The notes beneath the pieces were generated by a model. That model had not been told where the DNA came from. It did not search any database and worked only from the letters and a program-made list of their open reading frames with translations. A stretch of DNA of 64,000 nt, from positions 1 through 64,000 of the forward strand of contig JANQOZ010000026.1 in the NCBI GenBank assembly GCA_028285525.1, given 5' to 3'. Made by a program: the position numbers and the translations under genes. The stretch's first letter is position 1. Each line of letters starts with the position of its first letter. This document shows, piece by piece, positions 26,017 to 35,600 of this stretch. The stretch is from Lysobacterales bacterium (lineage in GTDB: Bacteria > Pseudomonadota > Gammaproteobacteria > Xanthomonadales > SZUA-38).

Positions 26017-26749
26017 AGGGGTCGATTGAGCAACCAAACGGTCGCATTGGCGGGGTTTTTGTGCGCTGTGAAACAACACGGACACAACGGTAACAAATTG
26101 TAACAACGCGGAGCAAGCGGTTTGTGACGGTTTTGTAGCCAGGGGCGTACGGGTTAGGGGCAGGCTGCCTCCAGTTGCGATCAAAGCGGGAAACCTTGGC
26201 AGACACTGATGGGAGCTACATCAGCTAAAAGCCAATAAAAACGATATAAAACAGCGATTTATATGATTTTCGATCAGTCGAGGATCCTTCTAGTGCCGTT
26301 CCGGCCGGCGGAAGGGGAAACTGGGTAGCCGAATCACCTTGGCCGTTCTTAGCTGACAAGCAGCAAGGCTTTGCTGTCGCAACCGCATAGCCCGGCCTGT
26401 TGTACTGGCGCCGAAAAGCAGGAATTGATGCACGCGCAAGCCATCAGCTCAACCCAGCCAGAAATCGCCGCTATGGGCCCCCATAAAATACGGAAAAATT
26501 TCTTAATGAGCGGGATAAAAGCCCGTTCTTCACCTTAGGTTCACGAAAAATCAGTGTTTTACAGACAATTCCAGCCAATCAACAGGAAGAGGTGGAGTGC
26601 GGGCTGCGATGCCTTGGATCGTCGCGGGACCTGTTTGACGATTGTGAGGAATGGCGCTTCGGTCAAACTACGGCAACCCACGGCACCAGCCGGTTCGCTG
26701 GCTGCCGCGCCCGTGAGGTCGGACTGAGTCAATTACCGACCGGCCTCGG
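26017..26749. other. Long intergenic region downstream of bchH
   Basis: No convincing gene is seen in these 733 bp. Two patches are markedly AT-rich (about 26225-26285 and 26480-26570). Small hairpins occur: CAGCAA/TTGCTG near 26370, CGGG/CCCG followed by TTCTT near 26512-26530, and ACCGA/TCGGT at 26735-26750 directly at the bchH stop, which may be a weak terminator on the minus strand. AGGAAGAGG at about 26584 precedes a GTG at 26592, but the frame then runs into bchH and encodes nothing recognisable. I found no match to known riboswitch cores. Confidence 0.5.
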
Positions 26750-29700
26750 TCAATCCGCGCCGAGGGCGATGCCTTCCAGCCGGTCCTCGAGCTCGTCCCC
26801 GGCACGGTTGAGTGCCTCGAGAGTTTCCTCGTCCGGCGACCAGTAGTTCCTCTCATGAGCCTCGATGAGGCGGTTGGCGAGGCGTACCGATGCTTTGGGA
26901 TTGAGTTCAGCGATCCGCTTGCGCATCGCCTCGTCGAGAACAAAGGTTTCGGTGACACGCTGATAAACCCAGGAGTCGACCTGACCGGTGGTGGCTGACC
27001 AGCCGACCGTGTTGGTCAGCTGCGCCTCGATTTGCCGGACCCCCTCGTGACCATGCTCGAGCATCCCCTCAAACCACTTGGGGTTCAGGGTCCGGGTGCG
27101 GGTCTCGAGCGCCACCTGTTCGGCCAACGTTCGGATTTTGCCCTCACCCTGGGTTTGGTCACTGATATAGGTCGGTGCCGCCTCACCCTTCGCGCACTTC
27201 ACGGCCCGGCCGATGCCACCGAGCGTATCGAAGTAGTGATCGATGGTGGTTACGCCCAGCTCCACCGACTCCAGGTTCTGGTAAGCCAGATCAACTTTAG
27301 AAAGGACGCTGTTGAGGAGCTCTGGCTGTGCGGTGGCGGTGCCTTTGCGGTTAAATGCAAAACACTTCCGCTGGCTGTAGGCCTCCGCGAGCTCGTCATC
27401 GTCACCCCAGCTGCCGCTGTCGACCAGCAGGTTGACGTTGGCGCCATACGCGCCTTCAGCGTTTGAGAATACCCGCAGCGCAGCGGTTTCCAGATCGCTG
27501 CCGTTGCGCGCCATGAAGGCCAGGGTGTTGGCACGAACAAAATTCATTGGCGCTGGCTCGTCCTCAGCGCTGGCGGCCAGATAGGCCGCCTCGGACAGCA
27601 GTCGGGTCTGAAGCGGCAGCAGATCGCGGAAGATTCCCGACAGCGTGGTCATGACGTCGATACGAGGCCTTCCCAGCTCTCCCAGGGGAATAAGCTCTGC
27701 ACCACAGACCCTGCCGTAGCCGTCAAATCGCGGCCGGGCACCCATCAGCGCCAGCGCCTGGGCAAGCGGCGCGCCTTCCGACTTCAGGTTGTCTGCGCCC
27801 CACAGAACCAGCGCAATGGTTCGCGGCATGGGGGACCCATCAGCCATATGGGCGTCAAGCAGCCGCTGCGCCTGTCGCTCGCCGTCCTGCATGGCGAAGG
27901 CTGACGGAATGCGAAACGGATCAAAGCCGTGGATATTTCGTCCGGTGGGCAGGACCTCGGGATTGCGGACGATATCTCCGCCGGGCGCCGGCGCAACAAA
28001 CCGACCGTCCAGCGCCGCCACCAGCGCCGGCAGCTCCGCCTCCCGGGTCAGCAGCTCGTCCGTTTCCGCCAGTCCCGCTAGAAGCGTTCGGCGCTCGGCG
28101 TTGTCGGTCAGTTCGGCAGGCGTGGCGCCGGCAACCAGCTGGCCGAGCGTGTCGCGGGTGACCGCGCCGGCCTCGCGAGCCTCGGCGATGGCGGCCAGCA
28201 TATCTATCCGATCCTCTTCGCTCGGCGTTTCGCCAACCACATGAAGACCGTGGGGAATCAGCGCGTATTCCATCTCCAGAATTTTCTGGCTCAGCGCTGC
28301 CGCTTCCTGCTCGGGGTTCTCCCAGGCCGGTTCCGCCGGAGCCAGGTCGACGAGCGCCGCCTGAGCCTGGATCAGCTCGAGCATTTCCGCCAGCTCCGTT
28401 GTGGCGCCGGGCGGGGTACTGCGATAGCGCTCGAGCGTCGCCTTGAGGTCGCTCAGCCCCTGGTACAAACCGGCCTCCGCAAGCGGAGGCGTCATGTAGC
28501 TTATCAGGGTAGCGTTAGCCCGCCGCTTGGCCAGCGCACCCTCTGACGGGTTGTTTGCCGCATACAGGTAGTAGTTGGGCAGGTCGCCGATCAGTCGGTC
28601 GGGCCAGTCCGCCTCGCCGAGCCCCGACTGCTTGCCAGGCATGAACTCGAGCGCTCCGTGAGTACCGAAGTGAAGGACCGCATGCGCATCAAAGTCTTCC
28701 CGCAACCATCGGTAATAAGCGCTGAAGGCATGGGTCGGCGAAAATCCTTTTTCGAAGAGCAGCCGCATCGGGTCGCCCTCGTACCCAAAGCTGGGCTGGA
28801 TTCCAACAAATACGTTGCCGAACCGCTCGCCAAGCACAAACAGCGACGAGCCGGAGCTAAGCTGCCGCCCGGGTGCAGGCCCCCACTGCGCCTCGATTTC
28901 AGCGAGGTGAGTCTCCCGACGCACGTAGTCGTCCACCGCGATCACCTCATGGACGTTGGCATCTTGTCCGTACCGCGACGCGTTGCCGCCCAGAACACGA
29001 TTGCGCAGTTCGTCAACCGTTCCCGGAACTTCAACCTCGTAGCCGGCGGCCTTGAGCGCACTTAGCGTCTGATGCAGTGACTCGAACACCGACAGGTAGG
29101 CAGCGGTGCCGGTCGCTCCGGCGTTTGGCGGGAAGTTGAAAAGGGTGATAGCGAGGCGCCGCTCGGCGCGTTCCGCCTGTTTCAGGCGAACAATCTTCTG
29201 TACGCGATCGGCCAGCCGCTCGGCCCGCTCCGTGCAGGCGATCATGTCTCTGCCGGCAGCGCCGTTGGTGAACTCACACTGTCTGTCGCAACCCTCGCAG
29301 TGCCCACAGGTGGAGCTCGACCGCCCGCCGAACACCGAAGGCACGGTCGCGCCGTCGATCTCCGGTATGGCGACCATGATGGTGGACTCTACCGGCGAAA
29401 GACCGCGGTCGTCCTGGTTCCACTCCTCCAGCGTTTGGAATTCCAGCGCGTGGGCCGCCAGATAGGGAACGTCCAGGCGTTTGAGGATTTCTTCAGCTGC
29501 TGCAGCGTTGTTGTATGCCGGGCCGCCGACCAGCGAGAACCCCGTCAGGGAGAGCACTGCGTCAACCGTTGACTCGCCGTCTTGCATGAAAAACCGTTCG
29601 ATGGCCGGCCGCTGATCCAGGCCGCTCGCGTACGCGGGCACCACCCGCAGGCCACGCGCTTCCAGCGCAGCGATCACGCCGTCATAGTGGCGCGCGTCGC

Positions 29701-30475
29701 CCACCAGCACATACGAGCGAAGCAGGAGGAGGCCGACGGTTGGCGCACCGGACCGCTCCGGGAGATCAGCGAGCGATTCGGTGACCTTGTCGGACAGGGT
29801 TGGGTGATACAAGCCGACATCGGGATATTCAATCGGCGGCGGCACATTTCCGGCGCCGGTGCGGGTCACATATTTGGCGACCAGCAGTCGGATCATGTTG
29901 GCAACGTTTTCGTCCGACCCCGACAGCCAGTACTGCATCACCAGGAAATAGACGCGCAGGTCCTGCGCCGTGCCAGGAATAAACTTCAGAATCTTGGGCA
30001 GGCGCCGCAACATCGCCATCTGCCCGGCACCGGTGTGACCGTTCTTCACGCCCGACTCTTTCTTGGGCCGGAGTTTCTTCAGCAGCGCCAGCGGCCCCTT
30101 GCGCTCTCGTTTCATGTCGAGTTGACCCATCCGGGTCAGCTTGACCAGTTCCTCGGTGGAAACGCAGCACACCATGGCCTTGCACTGCTCACGGCGCTGC
30201 AGCAACGCGGGCATAATCGCCTGGACCTGCTCATCCACGAACATCATGCAGCACACCACCAGATCCGAGTTGCCCACATCTTCGATGGCCGCCGCGAGAG
30301 CGTCGGGATGGTTGGCCCATTCGGTGGCCGCATGCAGGCGGATTTCCAGACCCGGATAGTGCTTAGCAAGCGCCCTGTTGGCGCGCCCGATGGAGGCCGC
30401 CAGATGTCGGTCCAGGGTCACGATGGTCAGCCGGATTGACTGTCCAGCTTTTTTCTTAGGCTTCGATTCCCGCAC
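26750..30475 (-). CDS. bchH: Magnesium chelatase subunit H (bacteriochlorophyll biosynthesis)
   Basis: A 1241-residue protein, the usual BchH length. BchH binds protoporphyrin IX and, with BchI and BchD, inserts Mg2+ in the first committed step of (bacterio)chlorophyll synthesis. The N-terminal DUF3479 domain is clear (IRLTIVTLDRHLAASIG, VVCCMMFVDEQVQAIMPAL, TRMGQLDM) and distinguishes it from CobN. The rest is the CobN/Mg-chelatase domain (VLHFGTHGALEFMPGKQSG, NPSEGALAKRRANA, VNLLVDSGSWGDDDELAEAY). A Cys cluster CGHCEGCDRQC lies at residues 390-400. The start is GTG with GGAG 10 bp upstream. It diverges from an AerR-like gene across a promoter region with tandem TGT-N12-ACA sites. The other bch genes are not in the window. 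Confidence 0.93.
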   Translation of the reverse strand: MRESKPKKKAGQSIRLTIVTLDRHLAASIGRANRALAKHYPGLEIRLHAATEWANHPDALAAAIEDVGNSDLVVCCMMFVDEQVQAIMPALLQRREQCKAMVCCVSTEELVKLTRMGQLDMKRERKGPLALLKKLRPKKESGVKNGHTGAGQMAMLRRLPKILKFIPGTAQDLRVYFLVMQYWLSGSDENVANMIRLLVAKYVTRTGAGNVPPPIEYPDVGLYHPTLSDKVTESLADLPERSGAPTVGLLLLRSYVLVGDARHYDGVIAALEARGLRVVPAYASGLDQRPAIERFFMQDGESTVDAVLSLTGFSLVGGPAYNNAAAAEEILKRLDVPYLAAHALEFQTLEEWNQDDRGLSPVESTIMVAIPEIDGATVPSVFGGRSSSTCGHCEGCDRQCEFTNGAAGRDMIACTERAERLADRVQKIVRLKQAERAERRLAITLFNFPPNAGATGTAAYLSVFESLHQTLSALKAAGYEVEVPGTVDELRNRVLGGNASRYGQDANVHEVIAVDDYVRRETHLAEIEAQWGPAPGRQLSSGSSLFVLGERFGNVFVGIQPSFGYEGDPMRLLFEKGFSPTHAFSAYYRWLREDFDAHAVLHFGTHGALEFMPGKQSGLGEADWPDRLIGDLPNYYLYAANNPSEGALAKRRANATLISYMTPPLAEAGLYQGLSDLKATLERYRSTPPGATTELAEMLELIQAQAALVDLAPAEPAWENPEQEAAALSQKILEMEYALIPHGLHVVGETPSEEDRIDMLAAIAEAREAGAVTRDTLGQLVAGATPAELTDNAERRTLLAGLAETDELLTREAELPALVAALDGRFVAPAPGGDIVRNPEVLPTGRNIHGFDPFRIPSAFAMQDGERQAQRLLDAHMADGSPMPRTIALVLWGADNLKSEGAPLAQALALMGARPRFDGYGRVCGAELIPLGELGRPRIDVMTTLSGIFRDLLPLQTRLLSEAAYLAASAEDEPAPMNFVRANTLAFMARNGSDLETAALRVFSNAEGAYGANVNLLVDSGSWGDDDELAEAYSQRKCFAFNRKGTATAQPELLNSVLSKVDLAYQNLESVELGVTTIDHYFDTLGGIGRAVKCAKGEAAPTYISDQTQGEGKIRTLAEQVALETRTRTLNPKWFEGMLEHGHEGVRQIEAQLTNTVGWSATTGQVDSWVYQRVTETFVLDEAMRKRIAELNPKASVRLANRLIEAHERNYWSPDEETLEALNRAGDELEDRLEGIALGAD

Positions 30476-30566
30476 TAAACGTGGTCTCCAAAAAGGCCGC
30501 TGCAGCCCAAACGCCCGTGGGTGCGCTCATCAACGCGCATCCTTTGAGACGGGCTTCCATCGTCCC

Positions 30567-30594
30567 ATCATAATTATTCGAGCGATTGTGTCAA
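30567..30594 (-). promoter_or_regulatory. Predicted sigma-70 promoter of bchH
   Basis: On the minus strand the -35 is TTGACA (30594-30589), the spacer 16 bp, and the -10 TATGAT (30572-30567). The -35 lies inside the first TGT-N12-ACA palindrome, so a repressor there would block polymerase. The leader to the bchH GTG would be about 85 nt. Confidence 0.65.
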
Positions 30595-30608
30595 TCAATA
30601 TTGACACA
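30587..30608. promoter_or_regulatory. PpsR/CrtJ-type palindrome, site 1
   Basis: Arms TGTGTCAAT (30587-30595) and ATTGACACA (30600-30608) form a perfect 9-bp inverted repeat around a 4-bp centre. Within it TGT (30589-30591), 12 bp and ACA (30604-30606) match the CrtJ/PpsR consensus TGT-N12-ACA, including the preferred CAAT/ATTG flanks. It contains the -35 hexamers of both divergent promoters. Confidence 0.8.
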
Positions 30609-30629
30609 CTTGTTTGTCTAAATTATCTT
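30601..30629 (+). promoter_or_regulatory. Predicted sigma-70 promoter of the aerR-like gene
   Basis: On the plus strand the -35 is TTGACA (30601-30606), the spacer 17 bp, and the -10 TATCTT (30624-30629). The -35 is in palindrome 1 and the -10 in palindrome 2. The leader to the GTG at 30789 would be about 150 nt, long enough for further control. Confidence 0.55.
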
Positions 30630-30636
30630 ACAAACA
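30611..30636. promoter_or_regulatory. PpsR/CrtJ-type palindrome, site 2
   Basis: Arms TGTTTGT (30611-30617) and ACAAACA (30630-30636) flank a 12-bp centre, giving TGT-N12-ACA at 30615-30632. The gap from the ACA of site 1 (ending 30606) to this TGT is exactly 8 bp, the spacing reported for cooperative CrtJ binding at the Rhodobacter bchC promoter. Confidence 0.75.
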
Positions 30637-30788
30637 TGGGGTAGAAATAGCTGGCCCGTTTTCGCGTCGTTCAGCGGCGCGAACAGGGCTCTTTACACCC
30701 CGACGTTGACCCACGGTTGGCGCCTCAGCGTGCACGTCATGCGGGTGCACCGGTCAACCAGTAATGGTGAAAAGGACAAGCAGGACTC

Positions 30789-31649
30789 GTGACATCGGAC
30801 TCTCTTCACACCGGCAACGGTGAAGCCGGGCTTACCGAAAGCAACGGCTCGATCGGCCAGACCGGTACGCTGCACCGCCTGCCTGAAGAGGCGATCACCG
30901 AGATTGCCGGCGACATCATTGCCAACCTCGCCGACTCACTTGCCAGCTCCCTGGCGCCCAACGGGAGTGATGCGGACAAGCTCTCACCCCTGCAGCTCGA
31001 TCTGTTCTGTGAGGCGTTGACCTGTCCTGATCAGCAGCGCGCCGAGCGGGTCATCGATCAGGCAATCCTGAGCGGCGTCTCGATGGACACGCTTTATCTC
31101 GGTTATTTTGCCGGCGCTGCCGAGCGGCTCGGCGAGTGCTGGGAAGACGACACCCGGACCTTCGTCGAGATGACCATCGCGTCTGGCCGGCTTCACGCCA
31201 TCATGCGGAAGCTAAGGCGATCGATGGTTCCGCCGCTTCCCAACAACTCCCGGCATGCGTTCTTCACTGCCGTTCCCGGTGAATACCACACGCTGGGCGT
31301 CTCGATAGCCGCCGATATGTTCCGCCGCCGCGGCTGGGACATCGAGGTCGAGACCAGCAAAACTCATAAGGAGCTGGTGTCGCTGTTTTCGCGCTCAGAC
31401 CATCAGTTTCTGGGTATTTCAGCCAGCCGCCCCGACATGATCGTCAGCCTGGCCAAGCTTATTCTGGACTGCCGCGTGTCAAAACCCCGCGCTCACATCA
31501 TGGTCAGCGGACACATCACCACCCTCGAGCCTAACCTCGGCAACTTGATCGACGTTGACTACATCGCTCGTGACGCCCACGCCGCCATCGACCATATGGA
31601 GCAGACCCGGCTGGACTGGCTGAGCTCGGAGCCCGCCAAGCTGCTGTAA
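30789..31649 (+). CDS. AerR/PpaA-like B12-binding photosynthesis regulator
   Basis: A 286-residue cytoplasmic protein. After about 60 polar residues comes a helical B12-cap-like region (YLGYFAGAAERLGECWEDD, TFVEMTIASGRLHAIMRKLR), then a Rossmann-like B12-binding domain with AVPGEYHTLGVSIAADMFRRR. His167 in the E-x-H-x-x-G motif would be the lower cobalt ligand, as in AerR/PpaA, which are light-sensitive cobalamin antirepressors of CrtJ/PpsR. Divergence from bchH and the tandem CrtJ-type sites support this role. The start is a GTG with AAAGGA about 12 bp upstream. MerR-type or methionine-synthase B12 domains are less likely given length and context. No ppsR/crtJ gene is in the window. Confidence 0.85.
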   Translation: MTSDSLHTGNGEAGLTESNGSIGQTGTLHRLPEEAITEIAGDIIANLADSLASSLAPNGSDADKLSPLQLDLFCEALTCPDQQRAERVIDQAILSGVSMDTLYLGYFAGAAERLGECWEDDTRTFVEMTIASGRLHAIMRKLRRSMVPPLPNNSRHAFFTAVPGEYHTLGVSIAADMFRRRGWDIEVETSKTHKELVSLFSRSDHQFLGISASRPDMIVSLAKLILDCRVSKPRAHIMVSGHITTLEPNLGNLIDVDYIARDAHAAIDHMEQTRLDWLSSEPAKLL

Positions 31650-31877
31650 GGCGCACAACGCTGCAAACTCTCAAAGCACCAGCTGCTGGGTCAGGTAAAA
31701 GCCGGCCGCCAAAACCTTCCAGGCTCACCCGCCAAGCACTTACAACCTTTTGTTTAAGCGACCATTTTCGCAGGTCAGGCAATGGTCAACGGATGGTCAC
31801 TCACGCGTCAGGACCTGCGACCGCCGGACGCGGACACTGTCCTCCATACGCTAAACGAGCAATGGAGGAACACCATC

Positions 31878-32648
31878 ATGAAACGCACTTTGATTCTGGC
31901 TTACGGGGCCGTTAGCTACCTGGTTTTTCTGGCCGTCTTTGTCTACGCCATCGGGTTCATTGGAAACTTCTACACGCCTACCAGTCTCGATGCCGAGCCC
32001 ACCAGACCGATGGTCGAAGCGCTGCTGATCAACCTGGGACTGCTGCTGCTGTTTTCCCTGCAACACAGCAGGATGGCTCGGCGCGGGTTCAAGAAACATC
32101 GGATGACGATCTTTCCGCAGGCCGCGGAACGCAGCACCTACGTGCTGTTCTCGTCCGTGGCGCTGGCCGTGCTCATGGCGTTGTGGCAGCCGGTTGGCGG
32201 ACTGTGCTGGGACCTCACCGGGGAGGCCGGGCGTATCGCACTGGTCACGCTGTACATACTCGGATGGGCGATCGTGCTGGTCAGTACCTTTTTGATCAAC
32301 CACTTTGATCTGTTCGGGCTGGCCCAGGTGTGGGCACACTTCCGGGGTCGCCAGTACCGCTACCCGGCGTTTCGCACGCCTGGACTGTACCGACTGGTGC
32401 GGCAGCCGCTTTACGTTGGCTGGATTATCGTCGCCTGGGCAACCCCCACCATGACGCTTGCCCACGCGGTGTTTGCCTTGGTTGTGACGGTCTACGTCGT
32501 TGCAGCCATCCAGCTGGAGGAGCAGGATCTGGTGCACTCCCGCGGCGCCGACTACGTGCGCTATCGGAACCAGGTGCCAATGCTCATTCCGCGGGCGCCT
32601 CGGACCTATTCGTCAGGAGCGATTACCGGACAGCTCAAATTGAGCTGA
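31878..32648 (+). CDS. MddA/NnrU-like membrane methyltransferase
   Basis: A 256-residue integral membrane protein with five to six helices (LILAYGAVSYLVFLAVFVYA, ALLINLGLLLLFSLQHSRMA, YVLFSSVALAVLMALWQPV, ALVTLYILGWAIVLVSTFLI). C-terminal motifs FRTPGLYRLVRQPLYVGW and EEQDLVHSRGADYVRYRNQV match the isoprenylcysteine methyltransferase-like fold. The closest described family is methanethiol S-methyltransferase MddA, which makes dimethyl sulfide using SAM; NnrU-type proteins are related. I start at the ATG at 31878 with GGAGG 10 bp upstream; an upstream in-frame start adds no membrane character. It follows the aerR-like gene by 228 bp and may be independent. Confidence 0.8.
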   Translation: MKRTLILAYGAVSYLVFLAVFVYAIGFIGNFYTPTSLDAEPTRPMVEALLINLGLLLLFSLQHSRMARRGFKKHRMTIFPQAAERSTYVLFSSVALAVLMALWQPVGGLCWDLTGEAGRIALVTLYILGWAIVLVSTFLINHFDLFGLAQVWAHFRGRQYRYPAFRTPGLYRLVRQPLYVGWIIVAWATPTMTLAHAVFALVVTVYVVAAIQLEEQDLVHSRGADYVRYRNQVPMLIPRAPRTYSSGAITGQLKLS

Positions 32649-32666
32649 CCGTCGGATCAGCAAGAC

Positions 32667-35600
32667 TTAGAGAGGCTCGAAACCGCTCCTGAAGATCACT
32701 TCTGTTTTGACCGGCTGGCGTTCCGCCGGCAGCCCAAGTGCCGACTCCTGACCTCGCGCCGAAAAGCTGGTCAGGCGGTAGCTGGCCTGCTCATCCGAAT
32801 CCCCCGTCACGTCAAGGTAACCGTGGGTAAAGGTGGTCCCGATCGGCACAAACGGCCCGCGGTTGGTCGAGCGGTAAACCCGATAGCCCACTACCCGCGA
32901 ATCGCTCTCCGGGGAAAAGTCGATCTGCGTTGTCCTGGAGCGCGGGCTGGTCTTGACCGACGTAATCTCGGGCACCGGCAGCTGGCCAAACAGGCGAGTG
33001 AGCTGATTGTTGCTGCCGTTGCGGTCGGCAAACTCGCCTTCGGGATCGATCGTGACGTAGAGTCGATGGATCTCGTCGGGGAAGTCGCCCTCCGCAAAAC
33101 TGACAAAGTATTCGCGCGTGGTCCCGCCGATGCCCGGATCAGGGATGGTCTCAAACCACACGAAGCGGCCCGTATCGGGCGGACCGTCCCAGTTGAGCTG
33201 AATCGGCACCTCGCCGGCAAACGGCGCACCGCGATTCTGAAAGCGCACGGTGATGGGCAGGAACGGATCCGGCCACTCGGCGTCCGCGCTGATGCTCACC
33301 ACCGCCAGATCCGGGACGTTGCCGAGACGATTCAGGCGCGGTCCTGCGCCGGTGCCCAGCCGGCCGGTTCCACCCGAAATCACGCGCTTGGCGCCCGGCA
33401 GGTTTTTGCCCGCAACCACCGCCTCGGCCGGCGCGCTGGTGACCAGCAGCTCCCCGAGCAGCGGATCGTAGGCCATCTCCGGATTGAGGTTCAGCGCGCC
33501 GTCGACCGTCAGCGGCTCCAGGTAGTTAGCGTTGGTCGCCAAATCGAAGGTGACCATCGCGAGGTCACCCAGACCGCTGATGGCACCGGGGCTGTCGTCG
33601 GCGCGCGCCAGCGGCTGGCCGTTCAGGCTGCCGTAGCCCAGATGCCGGAAGACCATGACCGCAAAACCTTCCGGGGTGACTTCAAGCTGAGGCCGTTCGA
33701 CGTAGATTCGGCGCTGGTCATCGTCCAGAATTTCCTGCTCAGCCCAGCTGCAGGGCTGCAGGGTGCAGTCCGCAATGGCCAGGCGCAGGCTGCGCCGATT
33801 GCCCAGAAACGCGGCCGTGTCAGTCGCTGCCGAGTAGGCGACGATAAGCCGGTCCAGCAAATCGCTCCGTACGATCGGCGACGCGACCCCTTTTGCCAGC
33901 TCGGTGGGGACAATGCCGGCGTCGGGGCTGTTTAGAAAGCGGTAGGCCAACTCCCGCTGGGCTAGATCGGCCAGGCTGCGGCTGGGATTGCGCACCCAGA
34001 CCACCACCGGGTTGCCATTAACGTAGGTTGCGCTGGGCTGCAGTTCTTTGGAGCTGCTGCCCGGGTCGACTCTTTCCGGTGCCGACCAGGTGCCGCCGTT
34101 AAACCTTGAAAAGAAAACGCGCTGATTGCCCGCAAGGTCACCGTCTAAGTCCCGGGTCCAGACAGCGAGCGCCTCACCGCCAGCGGGGCAGCCGGAGCCC
34201 CGAGCCGGATCATCAGCACACACCGCCAGCTTCACCCCACCCTCGCCGCCGTTGGGCAGCGTCAGGTCCATCGGCGCCGACCAGCCGCCGTTTTCGTAGA
34301 GCGCGTAGCGCAGGTGCTGCTGGCTGCTGACCGGCTGCCAGTTGCCGTCAAAACCGCGGGCGCGAAAGTCCTGCCGAAACTGCTCGAACGTTGTTTCATC
34401 GAGCGCGCTTTGCGCCCAAACCATCAGGCCCCGATCTCGGCTGAACCAGACGGTGTCCAGCCCGGTTATACCTCGGGGGCTCGCGATCGCCAGCTCATCG
34501 ATCAGGCTGCCGCCGGCGGAGACTTCCTGGGAGTAGATGTGCCCGTCATCACCCACCCAGGCGGCCAGCGAGCCGCCCCGACCGTTGCTGGCGATGGCGC
34601 TGTACCGCGCGCTGAGCTGGGGCCTGTTGATTTCATCGCCTTTGTTCGCGTTGAGCCGCAGCGCGCTCAGCTTCGAGTCGGGGCAGATGCTGCCGGGACT
34701 GCTCGACGGGCATCCATTTCCTTCGCACAGATCAACCGGCGTAAACGTCCCGCCCGCGCCGATACATAGCGGACATACACCCACGGACACCTCGTAGCTG
34801 AGACGCAAGAGGAATTTGAATAGCTCCTCGCTGGTTTGCGGCGCGCCGTCGATCACGCAAAACGGCATCTCGATACCAATCTGCGGGCTGGCGGTCATAT
34901 CCAGGCTGACGATGTCGAACAGAATCGAGACGTCGATAAACAGATCGAGGCCGGCCTGAACAACCGGATTGATTTCGACCTTGCTGGTCACGCCATCCCC
35001 GACGGTGACGTGCCCGAAGTAGGTCAACATGAGCTTGAACCAGAAGTCGACGCCCAGCGTTGCGTCAGCGATCGGCGGCACGCCCCACACGTAGCGAAAC
35101 AGCGGAATCTTGCCGGTGTCGATCAGCGTCTGTGGAACCTCGCTGCCAAACTCCATCGTACCGCCGCCACCGCTGAGCGGTGGTGGATTCAGGCCCTTCG
35201 GCGGATTCTGCGGCACCCGATTCATCGCCTGGTTGTCGCTCATGCCAAAGCGCCGGATGCTCGAGAATCCGTTGAGGTCGACGGATTGGGTCAGGATAGC
35301 GTCGTTATGCGAATCGTTCTGGAGTGTGCCGATGTCGAAGTCAGAAACGGTGGCGGAAACATCCAGCATCTGAGGTTTTTCGTTGGCGATCAGCTCGAGC
35401 CGGTCGGGGGCCCAGGAAATACGCGGGTTGTCCAGCGTGTCCGACGCCAGCCAGTCGGGCCCAGGCTGAACCACCAGCTGAAACTCGCGAGAAACCGGCG
35501 TATCACTCGCCTGCAACGACGCTTCGAGCCGCAGGTCGTAGACGCCAGGCGTCAGCCGGTGGGCGTTAGGAATGACCGTGGCGTACTCGTCTCCCTCAAC

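Noticed and set aside
26320..26420. Possible cobalamin or c-di-GMP riboswitch next to bchH
   Set aside because: Isolated GGGAAACTGGGT-like and GCAAGGCT strings are present, but the ordered conserved boxes and pairings of either class are missing.
26592..26846. Possible small gene with AGGAAGAGG before a GTG, overlapping the bchH 3' end
   Set aside because: The product is low-complexity at its C-terminus and unlike any family; the overlap with bchH explains the open frame.
26750..30475. Identification of the chelatase as CobN (cobaltochelatase) instead of BchH
   Set aside because: The N-terminal DUF3479 domain and overall length match BchH/ChlH, and the adjacent CrtJ-type sites and AerR-like gene fit bacteriochlorophyll synthesis.
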